Positions 6,500 through 12,496 of a DNA stretch of 12,497 nucleotides are shown here, one piece after another; the first letter of the stretch is position 1; the number at the start of each line of letters is the position of its first letter. A program made the position numbers and the translations under genes. The notes below the pieces were generated by a model. The model saw only the letters and a list, made by a program, of their open reading frames with translations, had not been told where the DNA came from and did no database searches. This DNA is from an uncultured Actinomycetes bacterium (lineage in GTDB: Bacteria > Actinomycetota > Actinomycetes > Nanopelagicales > Nanopelagicaceae). The DNA is taken from NCBI GenBank assembly GCA_903820565.1, contig CAIJHZ010000185.1:1-12497 (forward strand), given 5' to 3'.

Positions 6500-7267
6500 A
6501 AAACGGCGCTTTCTCACAGAGTAAGAACGCAAGGCGCGCAAGAAATCTACTCGGCGAAAATCTGGCCAATAGGCTTCGCAAAAATAGAATTCGGACAATG
6601 CACTTTGCCACAACAAGAAGCCACCCAGCCGTTGTTCACCAGATGTGCGAATCAATAATTCAGGATCTGGTTGACCAGCGGTGTACAAATATTGTGAAAT
6701 GTCTTCAGCCGTTAATTTGGCTGCGGCATCGGCCAATGAATGGCCAGCGGCAATCTCTTCACTCATATAACTTTTAACAGCATCTACGATTTCGCGGCGG
6801 CCCCCATAGCTAACAGCCACATTAACTTCAACGCCATCGCTACGAATTGGCTTTAGGGCAGCTAATTTGTCTGCAAGCCATGATGGCAGCAGATCCAAAG
6901 CACCAACAGCTTTAATGTTCCAACGTCCCGTAGCTGCTAATTCATCAACGGTGTTTCCGATAACTTTTAACAGGTCATCAATTTCTTCTTCTGATCTCTT
7001 GAAGTTGTCGGTTGATAGCAACCACAGGGTCACGACCTTAACTTCAGCTTCTTCACACCATCCCAAAAAATCGATGATCTTGCTGGCGCCAGCTTTGTGG
7101 CCATGGGGATCATTAGCGGTCGGATTGGATTTTGCCCAACGACGATTTCCATCAAGAATTACACCAACGTGGTGTGGGGTCTTCGAAAAATCCAATGAGC
7201 GAACTAGCCGCGATTCGTACAGCGGGTATAGAAGTGACTTAATTAATTTACGAATACTGGCGAACAA
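6491..7267 (-). CDS. uppS: Isoprenyl transferase (cis-prenyltransferase, UppS family)
   Basis: Condenses IPP onto an allylic diphosphate to make cis-polyprenyl diphosphates for cell-wall lipid carriers. The motif set is complete: VGVILDGNRRW (34-44) with catalytic D39, LSTDNFKRSEEEI (84-96), VSYGGRREI (152-160), LLIRTSGEQRLGGFLLWQSA (204-223) and EAYWPDFRRVDFLRAL (231-246). The N-terminal YESRLVRSL and overall form resemble M. tuberculosis Rv1086, the short-chain Z-FPP synthase, more than Rv2361c; product length cannot be told. The chosen start is TTG at 7265-7267, with GGAG 7 nt upstream, giving 258 aa and a 20-bp overlap with the DUF3817 gene. The frame stays open to 7501, but the extra N-terminus is unlike the family and lies inside the upstream gene. 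Confidence 0.93.
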   Translation of the reverse strand: MFASIRKLIKSLLYPLYESRLVRSLDFSKTPHHVGVILDGNRRWAKSNPTANDPHGHKAGASKIIDFLGWCEEAEVKVVTLWLLSTDNFKRSEEEIDDLLKVIGNTVDELAATGRWNIKAVGALDLLPSWLADKLAALKPIRSDGVEVNVAVSYGGRREIVDAVKSYMSEEIAAGHSLADAAAKLTAEDISQYLYTAGQPDPELLIRTSGEQRLGGFLLWQSALSEFYFCEAYWPDFRRVDFLRALRSYSVRKRRFGS

Positions 7268-7547
7268 CTCTGCGCTCCGCGGCAATGGATGCGATTGGTA
7301 ATGTGCCGGCAAGAATGAGCCAGAGCATCTTTGTAAGCGACCAGCGTGCTTTAGTGGAAAATTGAATGGCGGTGATGATGTAGACCGGATACAGGTATCC
7401 ATGAACCAAAGGGATCCATACGGTGTAGTCATGGAATGTTGGGTTATCGAACAGATACTTAGCGGGCATATAAACAAACCACAGAAGTAAGGACATAACA
7501 CCGGCGACTAACGCCATGATTCTAAATCGCATAATTGCACCGCTCAT
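7248..7547 (-). CDS. DUF3817 family small integral membrane protein
   Basis: A 99-aa protein with three predicted membrane segments: about 7-24 (FRIMALVAGVMSLLLWFV), about 43-60 (WIPLVHGYLYPVYIITAI) and about 72-90 (KMLWLILAGTLPIASIAA), then a basic tail ERRVVRQ. The pattern, with HGYLYPVYI in the second helix, matches actinobacterial DUF3817, whose function is not established. Its ATG overlaps the SURF1 stop as ATGA, and its 3' end overlaps the chosen uppS start by 20 bp, so it sits in a tight SURF1-DUF3817-uppS cluster. TAGAGT lies 6 nt before the ATG, so it may also be transcribed separately as a leaderless message. An ATG five codons further in is an alternative start. Confidence 0.88.
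   Translation of the reverse strand: MSGAIMRFRIMALVAGVMSLLLWFVYMPAKYLFDNPTFHDYTVWIPLVHGYLYPVYIITAIQFSTKARWSLTKMLWLILAGTLPIASIAAERRVVRQYS
7275..7278 (-). promoter_or_regulatory. Ribosome binding site supporting the TTG start of uppS
   Basis: GGAG on the minus strand lies 7 nt before TTG (7267), inside the end of the DUF3817 gene. It favours the 258-aa UppS over a longer one and suggests translational coupling. Confidence 0.55.
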
Positions 7548-8254
7548 GGGGTAACTCTACGACGATAGAAGGGCAGATACAGCACCACGCCTGCCATGAG
7601 CCACCAGATCACAACATAAGAAAGGTGTTGCCAATAGAAGCCGGGGATTCTGGATGTGAGTTTTTCGGGGGTGACGCGGGTTCGATCAAGGGCACCGGTT
7701 CGGGTTGCTTCTTTGCTGGCCAGAATATAGCCATCGTACAAATTAAGGTCGGTAAGCGAGGTGACGACTGCGCTATCAAGGCGAGAAATAACGCCAGCTG
7801 AATTTTCTGCGCGGTCTCCAAATTGGCTTGCGACCATTAGGCCAACTACATCGATATTCATCGATTGCTGTATATCTGGGTTAAGTAATCGCTCTGACCA
7901 TAATCCTCGAACAACCAAGATTGCCGAATCTGTGCCAACTTGTAGCAGTGCAACTTCCCAATCATCGACTGTGCCATTGCCATCTATTTGGTTAGGGGCT
8001 TTAAAATTTGCGATGTAATGGCCAGTTACTGAAACTGTTGTATTAAGAGCGGTTGCAGGAATTGATTCGCTTGGTGAAGTTACTGATTCCAACGGAACAA
8101 CGGTCGTGTCAATTGTTGTCGCAACCTTCAAACTTTCTTTCAAATCAGCTGCACGTTGTAACTGCCAAATGCCAAGCCCAACAAAGGTCGCAGCGATTAG
8201 AAGTACTGCAACGGCTTGAAACGCCTTGGTAAGAAAATTACTTGGTTGAGTCAT
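7544..8254 (-). CDS. SURF1 family protein (cytochrome oxidase assembly)
   Basis: SURF1 proteins (Shy1 in yeast) help assemble haem-copper oxidases, probably in haem a insertion. The 236-aa protein has the two-helix layout: an N-terminal membrane segment (about 11-28) running into the signature GLGIWQLQR (26-34), an extracytoplasmic domain of about 175 residues, and a C-terminal segment (about 211-229, in HLSYVVIWWLMAGVVLYLPF) ending in a basic YRRRVTP tail. It overlaps the 44-aa membrane-protein gene upstream by 17 bp and the DUF3817 gene downstream by 4 bp (ATGA). The start has no clear SD; TAGATC lies 6 nt upstream, a near match to the local leaderless motif. An aerobic respiratory chain is implied. 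Confidence 0.88.
   Translation of the reverse strand: MTQPSNFLTKAFQAVAVLLIAATFVGLGIWQLQRAADLKESLKVATTIDTTVVPLESVTSPSESIPATALNTTVSVTGHYIANFKAPNQIDGNGTVDDWEVALLQVGTDSAILVVRGLWSERLLNPDIQQSMNIDVVGLMVASQFGDRAENSAGVISRLDSAVVTSLTDLNLYDGYILASKEATRTGALDRTRVTPEKLTSRIPGFYWQHLSYVVIWWLMAGVVLYLPFYRRRVTP
7548..7559 (-). promoter_or_regulatory. Candidate internal leaderless promoter before the DUF3817 gene
   Basis: On the minus strand TAGAGT (7559-7554) is followed by TACCCC and the ATG at 7547, matching the ispH and xseA pattern TAGNNT-NACCCC-ATG. It lies within the last codons of the SURF1 gene. There is no SD. Confidence 0.45.
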
Positions 8255-8372
8255 CGCTTCGATCTACACCCATGAAACGCTTGTAAAAACTTCGCATCAA
8301 GAATGCAACGGCGATGATCAGCAGGGCTACTGTTAATGAGCCGGCAGCACCCATGTCAATGTTCTTAGTCAT
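8238..8372 (-). CDS. Small single-helix membrane protein, 44 aa
   Basis: ATG at 8370-8372 to TAA at 8238-8240 encodes 44 aa. A short polar N-terminus (MTKNIDMGAAG) leads into a hydrophobic helix (about 10-27, SLTVALLIIAVAFLMRSF), then YKRF and an acidic tail (GVDRSDDSTK), predicting a cytoplasmic C-terminus by the positive-inside rule. It resembles the short one-helix hypothetical proteins often found in actinobacteria. Its 3' end overlaps the SURF1 start by 17 bp, so the two are probably coupled. Its start is only 14 bp from the divergent DUF4307 gene. It is easily missed because of its size. The function is unknown; an oxidase-assembly or membrane-partner role beside SURF1 is a guess. Confidence 0.65.
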   Translation of the reverse strand: MTKNIDMGAAGSLTVALLIIAVAFLMRSFYKRFMGVDRSDDSTK

Positions 8373-8386
8373 GCCATAATCATCCC
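8373..8386. promoter_or_regulatory. 14-bp divergent promoter gap between the 44-aa gene and the DUF4307 gene
   Basis: On the plus strand CATAAT (8375-8380) is followed by six bases (CATCCC) and the DUF4307 ATG, a -10-like box at leaderless spacing. On the minus strand GATTAT lies only 3 nt before the 44-aa gene's ATG, a poorer fit, so that gene's start or promoter is less certain. There is no room for an SD-bearing leader on the plus side. Confidence 0.45.
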
Positions 8387-8776
8387 ATGCAATCGCAAGA
8401 GCCGTTTGACTACAACGACCGTTACGGCGTCAAAAAAGGGCGCAGCTGGATTGCTATTGCCCTAGTCACCGCGATTGTCGGCGTCGGCTGGATTACATGG
8501 GCAGGGTTGCACCATTCCAACCCCACTTTTAGAGTTCAAGTAATTACCTTTGTAGTTGGCGATATGCGCGAAGTTTCTGTCCGATATTCAGTCGATCGCC
8601 ACAGCACCACAACTTCAACAATCTGCACAGTAATTGCTCGTGACTACGAGAAGAACATCGTGGGCCAAATAGACCAAGAAATACCGGCTGGAGAAGCTAA
8701 AGTCGAACTGGTCACCGTGGTTCCTACGCGTAGCGAAGCGGTTAATGCAGATGTAATAAGTTGTCGCGCCAAGTAA
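8387..8776 (+). CDS. DUF4307 domain membrane-anchored protein
   Basis: A 129-aa protein with a short cytoplasmic N-terminus containing DRYGVKKGR, one membrane segment (about 20-41, SWIAIALVTAIVGVGWITWAGL) and an extracytoplasmic domain (about 48-129) with VQVITFVVGDMREVSVRYSVDR, a Cys at ICTVIARD and a C-terminal Cys in VISCRAK. This is the DUF4307 layout, found across Actinobacteria; I know of no established function. The two cysteines could pair outside the cell. It lies 22 bp before greA, as in M. tuberculosis (Rv1081c next to greA Rv1080c). mca is divergent from the family there; here a small membrane protein and SURF1 take that place. Confidence 0.85.
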   Translation: MQSQEPFDYNDRYGVKKGRSWIAIALVTAIVGVGWITWAGLHHSNPTFRVQVITFVVGDMREVSVRYSVDRHSTTTSTICTVIARDYEKNIVGQIDQEIPAGEAKVELVTVVPTRSEAVNADVISCRAK

Positions 8777-8784
8777 GTAACCAG

Positions 8785-8798
8785 TACCTTTACGCCTT
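8785..8798 (+). promoter_or_regulatory. Candidate -10 element for greA
   Basis: TACCTT (8785-8790) fits TANNNT and ends 8 nt before the greA ATG, so transcription could start within a base or two of the ATG. No SD is visible between them. Confidence 0.35.
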
Positions 8799-9272
8799 AT
8801 GACACAGACATGGCTAACTCAAGAAGCAGCGGATCGCTTGCGTGCTGAGCTGACCATGCTTGAAAGCTCTGGTCGTAAAGAGGTCACGGCAAAAATTGAA
8901 GCAGCACGTGCCGAAGGTGACTTAAAAGAAAATGGCGGCTACCACGCAGCACGTGATGAGCAAGGCAAGATGGAAGCTCGAATTCGTCAGTTAAAACAAA
9001 TGCTTGAAAATGCCCACATCGGAGTTCCGCCTGCTAGCGATGACGGGAAAGTTGGCGCAGGAATGGTTGTTACCGCGATCATCGCAGGAGATGAAATGAA
9101 GTTCCTGATCGGTTCACGTGAGATTTCATCTGGTGATTTAGATGTGTACAGCGAAAAATCTCCACTTGGTTCAGCTGTGCTTAATCAAGAAATTGGTGCA
9201 AAGGTTTCTTATACCGCGCCTAACGGTCGCCAAATCTCAGTTGAGATTTTGGCAGCTGAGTTTTACTCGTAA
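8799..9272 (+). CDS. greA: Transcription elongation factor GreA
   Basis: GreA enters the RNA polymerase secondary channel and stimulates cleavage of backtracked RNA. The 157-aa length is normal. The N-terminal coiled coil (about 1-75) carries the signature ARAEGDLKENGGYHAARDEQ (36-55), with tip acidic residues D41 and E44 at the same numbers as in E. coli. The C-terminal FKBP-like domain (about 82-157) includes SPLGSAVLNQEIGAKVSYTAPNG. The start is the ATG at 8799, 22 bp after the DUF4307 gene. The stop lies 23 bp from the convergent P450 reading frame. Confidence 0.97.
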   Translation: MTQTWLTQEAADRLRAELTMLESSGRKEVTAKIEAARAEGDLKENGGYHAARDEQGKMEARIRQLKQMLENAHIGVPPASDDGKVGAGMVVTAIIAGDEMKFLIGSREISSGDLDVYSEKSPLGSAVLNQEIGAKVSYTAPNGRQISVEILAAEFYS

Positions 9273-9295
9273 CACATAACTCCGAACGCTTGACG

Positions 9296-10349
9296 CTATG
9301 TCCTGGCGATTTTTAAGGCGCCAAAATAATCAGGTATTTTTGTATATGGGAGCTGATGGAAACGAATTTCTTCAGTTGTGACTTCCCAAGTAAGTCCTGA
9401 ATCTATAAGTGCTTCTAGGAATACCTTGGCTTCAATTTCGGCAATGTGATTTCCTAGGCAGGTATGAGGCCCAAATCCAAAGCTAAGGTGTGGATTTCGT
9501 CCGCGATGAAAGTTGATCTGGAATGGATTTTCAAAGACAGACTCATCAAAATTGCCAGAAATGAAGCTGATTCCAACATATCGATCATCCGGTAGTTCTA
9601 AGGTCGAGCTCTCTGGCACAACTGTTCTGTTCATGGCAGGTAGTGGTGTTAAGAAACGTAAGAACTCTTGAATTGCAGGGCCAATTAGCTCGGGATTTGA
9701 GCGCAATAAAGCAAGGTCTTCTGGCTTGTTACCAAAGTGCCACATGATTCCGGTAAAAAGTTTTACGACAGTATCCCGGCCACCTGCCAGCATCACACCT
9801 GCGATTCCTCGAAACTCTGCCGCAGAGATTTGCTTCCCGTCAATCTCAAGATAGGCAATCTGACTCCAAATGTCATCCTTGCTCTTGGTTAGCGCTTCTT
9901 CATAAATTGCATCCAAATATCGATGCAAAACCTTTCCGTCGCGTACTTCAGATTCTGCGGTCCATACATCTGGTCCCCACGAAATCCATTCTTCGACATC
10001 TTGTGGGCGGCTATAGATCACACCTAAATTCTTCATCACAAGTGGAAGAGACAAATGCTGTCCAACTTCGAGACTCTCGTGTTTAAAGAAATCTGTAAGT
10101 AGCTTTTCTGTATGGGCTCGAAATTCAGGAATTAAAAGTTCAATTGAAGGTTTAACAAAGTACGGGGGCCAGAGCAACCCGATATAAATGGTGTCTTGGG
10201 GGATCAACTTCAAGAGGCAGTTGGCGGTAATCTCGAACATCAGAATCACCTTGCAGATCAGATGAATAGGTTTGCGTATCTCGAAGTGCTTCACGAACGG
10301 CTTTGTGGCCGACTATAGTTTTACTTGCTTTAGGGTAGAAAACTGACAC
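9296..10349 (-). pseudogene. Cytochrome P450, interrupted by a one-base frameshift
   Basis: Soluble bacterial P450 monooxygenase split over two frames. Frame 1 runs from GTG (10349) through PLEVDPPRHHLYRVALAP and stops soon after. Frame 2 continues YFVKPSIELLIPEF to TAG (9296-9298). Removing one base from the G5 run at 10164-10168 joins them as ...RVALAPYFVKPSIEL..., a normal P450 sequence of about 350 aa. In that protein the I-helix has AGGRDT (188-193), the K-helix EFLR (228-231), and the haem loop FGFGPHTCLG has ligand C297. All catalytic motifs are therefore intact. The N-terminus is about 40 residues shorter than usual; no earlier ATG, GTG or TTG exists before an in-frame stop. The shift may be a sequencing or assembly error or a recent mutation. 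Substrate unknown; the redox partner is not in the window. Confidence 0.85.
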
Positions 10350-10361
10350 GGGTAGAGGGTA
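10350..10361 (-). promoter_or_regulatory. Candidate leaderless promoter of the P450 gene
   Basis: On the minus strand TACCCT (10361-10356) is followed by CTACCC and then the GTG at 10349, the same 6-nt spacing as other genes here. No SD precedes the GTG. Confidence 0.4.
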
Positions 10362-10363
10362 AG

Positions 10364-10388
10364 TACCTTTTCCTATATTTACAAGGAG
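10364..10388 (+). promoter_or_regulatory. Promoter and RBS region of the ABM-like gene
   Basis: Two -10-like boxes, TACCTT (10364-10369) and TATATT (10374-10379), precede a clear SD AGGAG (10384-10388), which lies only 4 nt before the ATG. TACCTT would leave a leader of about 17 nt including the SD. No good -35 is visible. Confidence 0.4.
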
Positions 10389-10392
10389 AACA

Positions 10393-10749
10393 ATGAATAA
10401 CTTCCGTGCAGTGGCGATATTCCCTTACATAGCACCTGAGAATTTGAAGCAGTTCTGCCTAGTTGCCGAACAATTGATAGCAAAAATCCAAGAGCAAGAA
10501 TTCACACTGCGATATGACATGTATTTTAACGCTGAAAAAACACGCTGCACTGTTTTAGAAGAGTTCACCCGCCCTGAAGGGGTTTTTGAGCATGTTAAAG
10601 AGAACTCTGAGTTAATCGCTCAATTAACTCTTTTAGGCGGAACAATTGAAGGCAGCGTATTCCCGATGAGTCAGGATGGGGAAGCAATCAAAGAGATTAG
10701 AGACAACTGGGACTCCACATACCACTTTCATTTTCTTGGCAAGGCTTAG
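10393..10749 (+). CDS. ABM-like small dimeric alpha/beta-barrel protein
   Basis: A 118-aa cytoplasmic protein. The pattern suggests a ferredoxin-like fold of the antibiotic-biosynthesis-monooxygenase (ABM) or putative quinol monooxygenase type: a first strand FRAVAIFPYI, a helix with ENLKQFCLVAEQLIAKIQEQ (17-36), a strand LRYDMYFNAEKTRCTVLEEF (39-58), then a helix VFEHVKENSELIAQLTLLGG with the usual 'E.....H....' arrangement. These proteins act as small oxygenases or isomerases or bind aromatics; the activity here is unknown. It has a real SD. The gene is divergent from the P450 gene (43-bp gap) and convergent with the ABC permease gene (14-bp gap). One sampled 60-base line is 37% GC. A joint role with the P450 is only suggested by position. 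Confidence 0.6.
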   Translation: MNNFRAVAIFPYIAPENLKQFCLVAEQLIAKIQEQEFTLRYDMYFNAEKTRCTVLEEFTRPEGVFEHVKENSELIAQLTLLGGTIEGSVFPMSQDGEAIKEIRDNWDSTYHFHFLGKA

Positions 10750-10763
10750 CAGTTTTGCCAGAA

Positions 10764-11558
10764 CTAGCTTGAGAAGTTCTTGTACTTCCTAATGCTTAAT
10801 GGAATAAAGACAACCATTAAAAGCACCATATAGAACAATGATGTCTGAAGTGGGTACTGGCTCGGCCAAGAATCCTTAGTCGCGCCAAATTGATTCGTTA
10901 ATCCAAACAGTTGGCGACAAGCTGCAACCATCGTCGAAACCGGATTCCATTCAGCAAAGTACTGCAACACTTTTGGCATTTTATTTGTTGGCGCAAAGGC
11001 GTTAGATAGAAATGTCAAAGGGAAAGTAACTAGGAATCCGACACTTTGAACGGTTCTAGCTTCTTTAACTGATAGACCAACCAAAATCCCGATCCAGGAC
11101 AGCGCGTAACCAAACATAAATAGGAATAAGAAAGCTAAGGCTGTTTGCAAAATGCCAGATGTTGGGCGCCAACCAACTGCAAAACCTGCTAACGCCATAA
11201 CAACAAGTACCAAAATATTTAGGAGCGCGTCTCCAAACGTGCGACCAATAATGACAGCGCCTCTTGAAATTGGTAGAGATCTAAAGCGATCGATTAATCC
11301 CTTTTTCATATCTTCAGCTAAACCAATCGCTGTTGAAGCCAAAGTGAAGGCAACTGTTTGCACGAAGATTCCGGGCATTAGTAACTGTACATAGCCGCCT
11401 GGCTGGTCCGAGGCGATGGAACCGCCAAATACGAATCGGAACAATAAAACGAACATCACAGGCTGAATAGTTGAGAACACCAGTACTTCAGGGACTCTGG
11501 CAAGCTGCAACAGTTGGCGCTTTGTAATGGTAAAAACATCGCTAATTGCAAACTTCAT
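10764..11558 (-). CDS. ABC-2 type transporter permease (DrrB-like)
   Basis: Membrane subunit of an ABC exporter. The 264-aa protein begins with the ABC-2 N-terminal helix (about 24-46, VLVFSTIQPVMFVLLFRFVFGGS). The DrrB-type segment GLAEDMKKGLIDRFRSLPISRGAVIIGR (80-107) is the cytoplasmic coupling region. Further helices lie at about 112-129, 135-160, 171-190 and 238-256. Such permeases export drugs, lipids or glycolipids; the substrate cannot be read from sequence. The ATG (11556-11558) overlaps the TGA of the ATPase gene as ATGA, so translation is coupled. Upstream AGAGG could act as an SD. Together with the ATPase it forms a DrrAB-type pair. Confidence 0.9.
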   Translation of the reverse strand: MKFAISDVFTITKRQLLQLARVPEVLVFSTIQPVMFVLLFRFVFGGSIASDQPGGYVQLLMPGIFVQTVAFTLASTAIGLAEDMKKGLIDRFRSLPISRGAVIIGRTFGDALLNILVLVVMALAGFAVGWRPTSGILQTALAFLFLFMFGYALSWIGILVGLSVKEARTVQSVGFLVTFPLTFLSNAFAPTNKMPKVLQYFAEWNPVSTMVAACRQLFGLTNQFGATKDSWPSQYPLQTSLFYMVLLMVVFIPLSIRKYKNFSS

Positions 11559-12496
11559 TTCTTGCCGCCTCTCTTTTTCTTAACGGGCTCTTCAACGGTT
11601 TCTTCGGCAACGTGGCCAGTTAATGACAAGAAAACATCATCTAATGATGGGCGCTTTAAGCCGATGTCTAAAGGATGGATCTTTGCCTCATCAAGTGCGC
11701 GAAGAGTTTCCATCAGAGCAACTGATCCTGTTAATACTGGCGCGCTAATTGTTCGCAGATCAAGATGTGTTGCATTTCCGCTAATTCGAGCCACGATTTC
11801 TTGTGCAACTGGAATATCGTTATTTTCTACAGTTATTTCTAGGCGCTCCCCGCCTACCTGCTTTTTCAATGCATCAGATGTTCCACGTGCGATAACAGTT
11901 CCGTGATCAATAACAGCAATCTCATCAGCCAGTTGATCTGCTTCTTCAAGATATTGAGTTGTCAGCAACAGCGTTACGCCGCCCTTTACTAAATCTTGAA
12001 TGACTCCCCACATATCCTGGCGACCACGTGGATCTAATCCAGTTGTTGGTTCGTCTAAGAACAAAATCTTTGGCTTAACAATTAAGGATGCAGCTAAATC
12101 AAGACGGCGACGCATTCCACCTGAATAGGTTTTGATTGGACGACGGGCTGCTTCAGTTAAATCAAAACGCTCTAACAATTCATTAGCGCGATCAATAGAT
12201 GGCTGGCGGCCTAAGTGATACAAACGACCAAACATCACCAAGTTATCCCAGCCGGTTAATGTCTCATCAACAGCTGCGTACTGGCCTGATAATCCAATGA
12301 GTTCTCGCACCTTGTCAGGATTCTTAATCACATCGATACCCGCAACAGTTGCATGGCCAGAATCAGGCGCGAGAAGTGTTGCAAGAATTCGAACCGTTGT
12401 TGTTTTACCTGCTCCATTGGGCCCTAATACGCTGAGAACAGTGCCCTCTTCAACATCGAGAGATAAATCATCTAAGGCTCTGACCTCGCCATTGCG
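11555..12496 (-). CDS. ABC transporter ATP-binding protein (DrrA-like), 5' end outside window
   Basis: Nucleotide-binding subunit of the exporter. The frame is open to the right edge, giving 313 aa without a start; a GTG at 12331 is internal, since the Walker A GPNGAGKTTT lies upstream of it (about 25-34 of the visible part). Then follow the Q-loop GLSGQYAAVDETLTG, signature SGGMRRRLDLA, Walker B ILFLDEPTTGLD and the switch segment TTQYLEEADQLAD, where Gln replaces the usual H-loop His, as I recall for the DrrA group. The C-terminus has the DrrA-type PSLDDVFLSLTGH and then an unusual basic tail EEPVKKKRGGKK. The first visible residues (RNGEVRALDDLSL) are near the normal N-terminus, so only about 10-20 residues are likely missing. 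It is coupled to the permease by ATGA. Confidence 0.93.
   Translation of the reverse strand, partial: RNGEVRALDDLSLDVEEGTVLSVLGPNGAGKTTTVRILATLLAPDSGHATVAGIDVIKNPDKVRELIGLSGQYAAVDETLTGWDNLVMFGRLYHLGRQPSIDRANELLERFDLTEAARRPIKTYSGGMRRRLDLAASLIVKPKILFLDEPTTGLDPRGRQDMWGVIQDLVKGGVTLLLTTQYLEEADQLADEIAVIDHGTVIARGTSDALKKQVGGERLEITVENNDIPVAQEIVARISGNATHLDLRTISAPVLTGSVALMETLRALDEAKIHPLDIGLKRPSLDDVFLSLTGHVAEETVEEPVKKKRGGKK

Noticed and set aside
6867..7301. 144-codon plus-strand reading frame opposite uppS
   Set aside because: It lies entirely antisense to the well-supported uppS and DUF3817 genes, and its protein shows no recognisable motif.
7268..7501. Longer UppS start at 7501 (336 aa)
   Set aside because: The added segment is unlike the family, lies within the DUF3817 gene, and the TTG at 7267 has a good SD and family length.
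10167..10294. Separate P450 gene starting at 10294
   Set aside because: The first 44 residues of that frame are out-of-frame noise; the true N-terminal sequence is in the other frame from 10349, joined at the G5 run.
10760..10780. AGAACT/AGTTCT hairpin as bidirectional terminator between the ABM-like gene and the permease gene
   Set aside because: The stem is 6 bp with a 9-nt loop, there is no U-run on either strand, and most of it is permease coding sequence.
11514..11906. 130-codon plus-strand frame over the ABC genes
   Set aside because: Antisense to conserved DrrA and DrrB sequence; no family features.
11555..12331. Complete ABC ATPase starting at the GTG of 12331
   Set aside because: Walker A and the conserved N-terminal strand are encoded upstream in the same open frame, so the gene is partial at the window edge.
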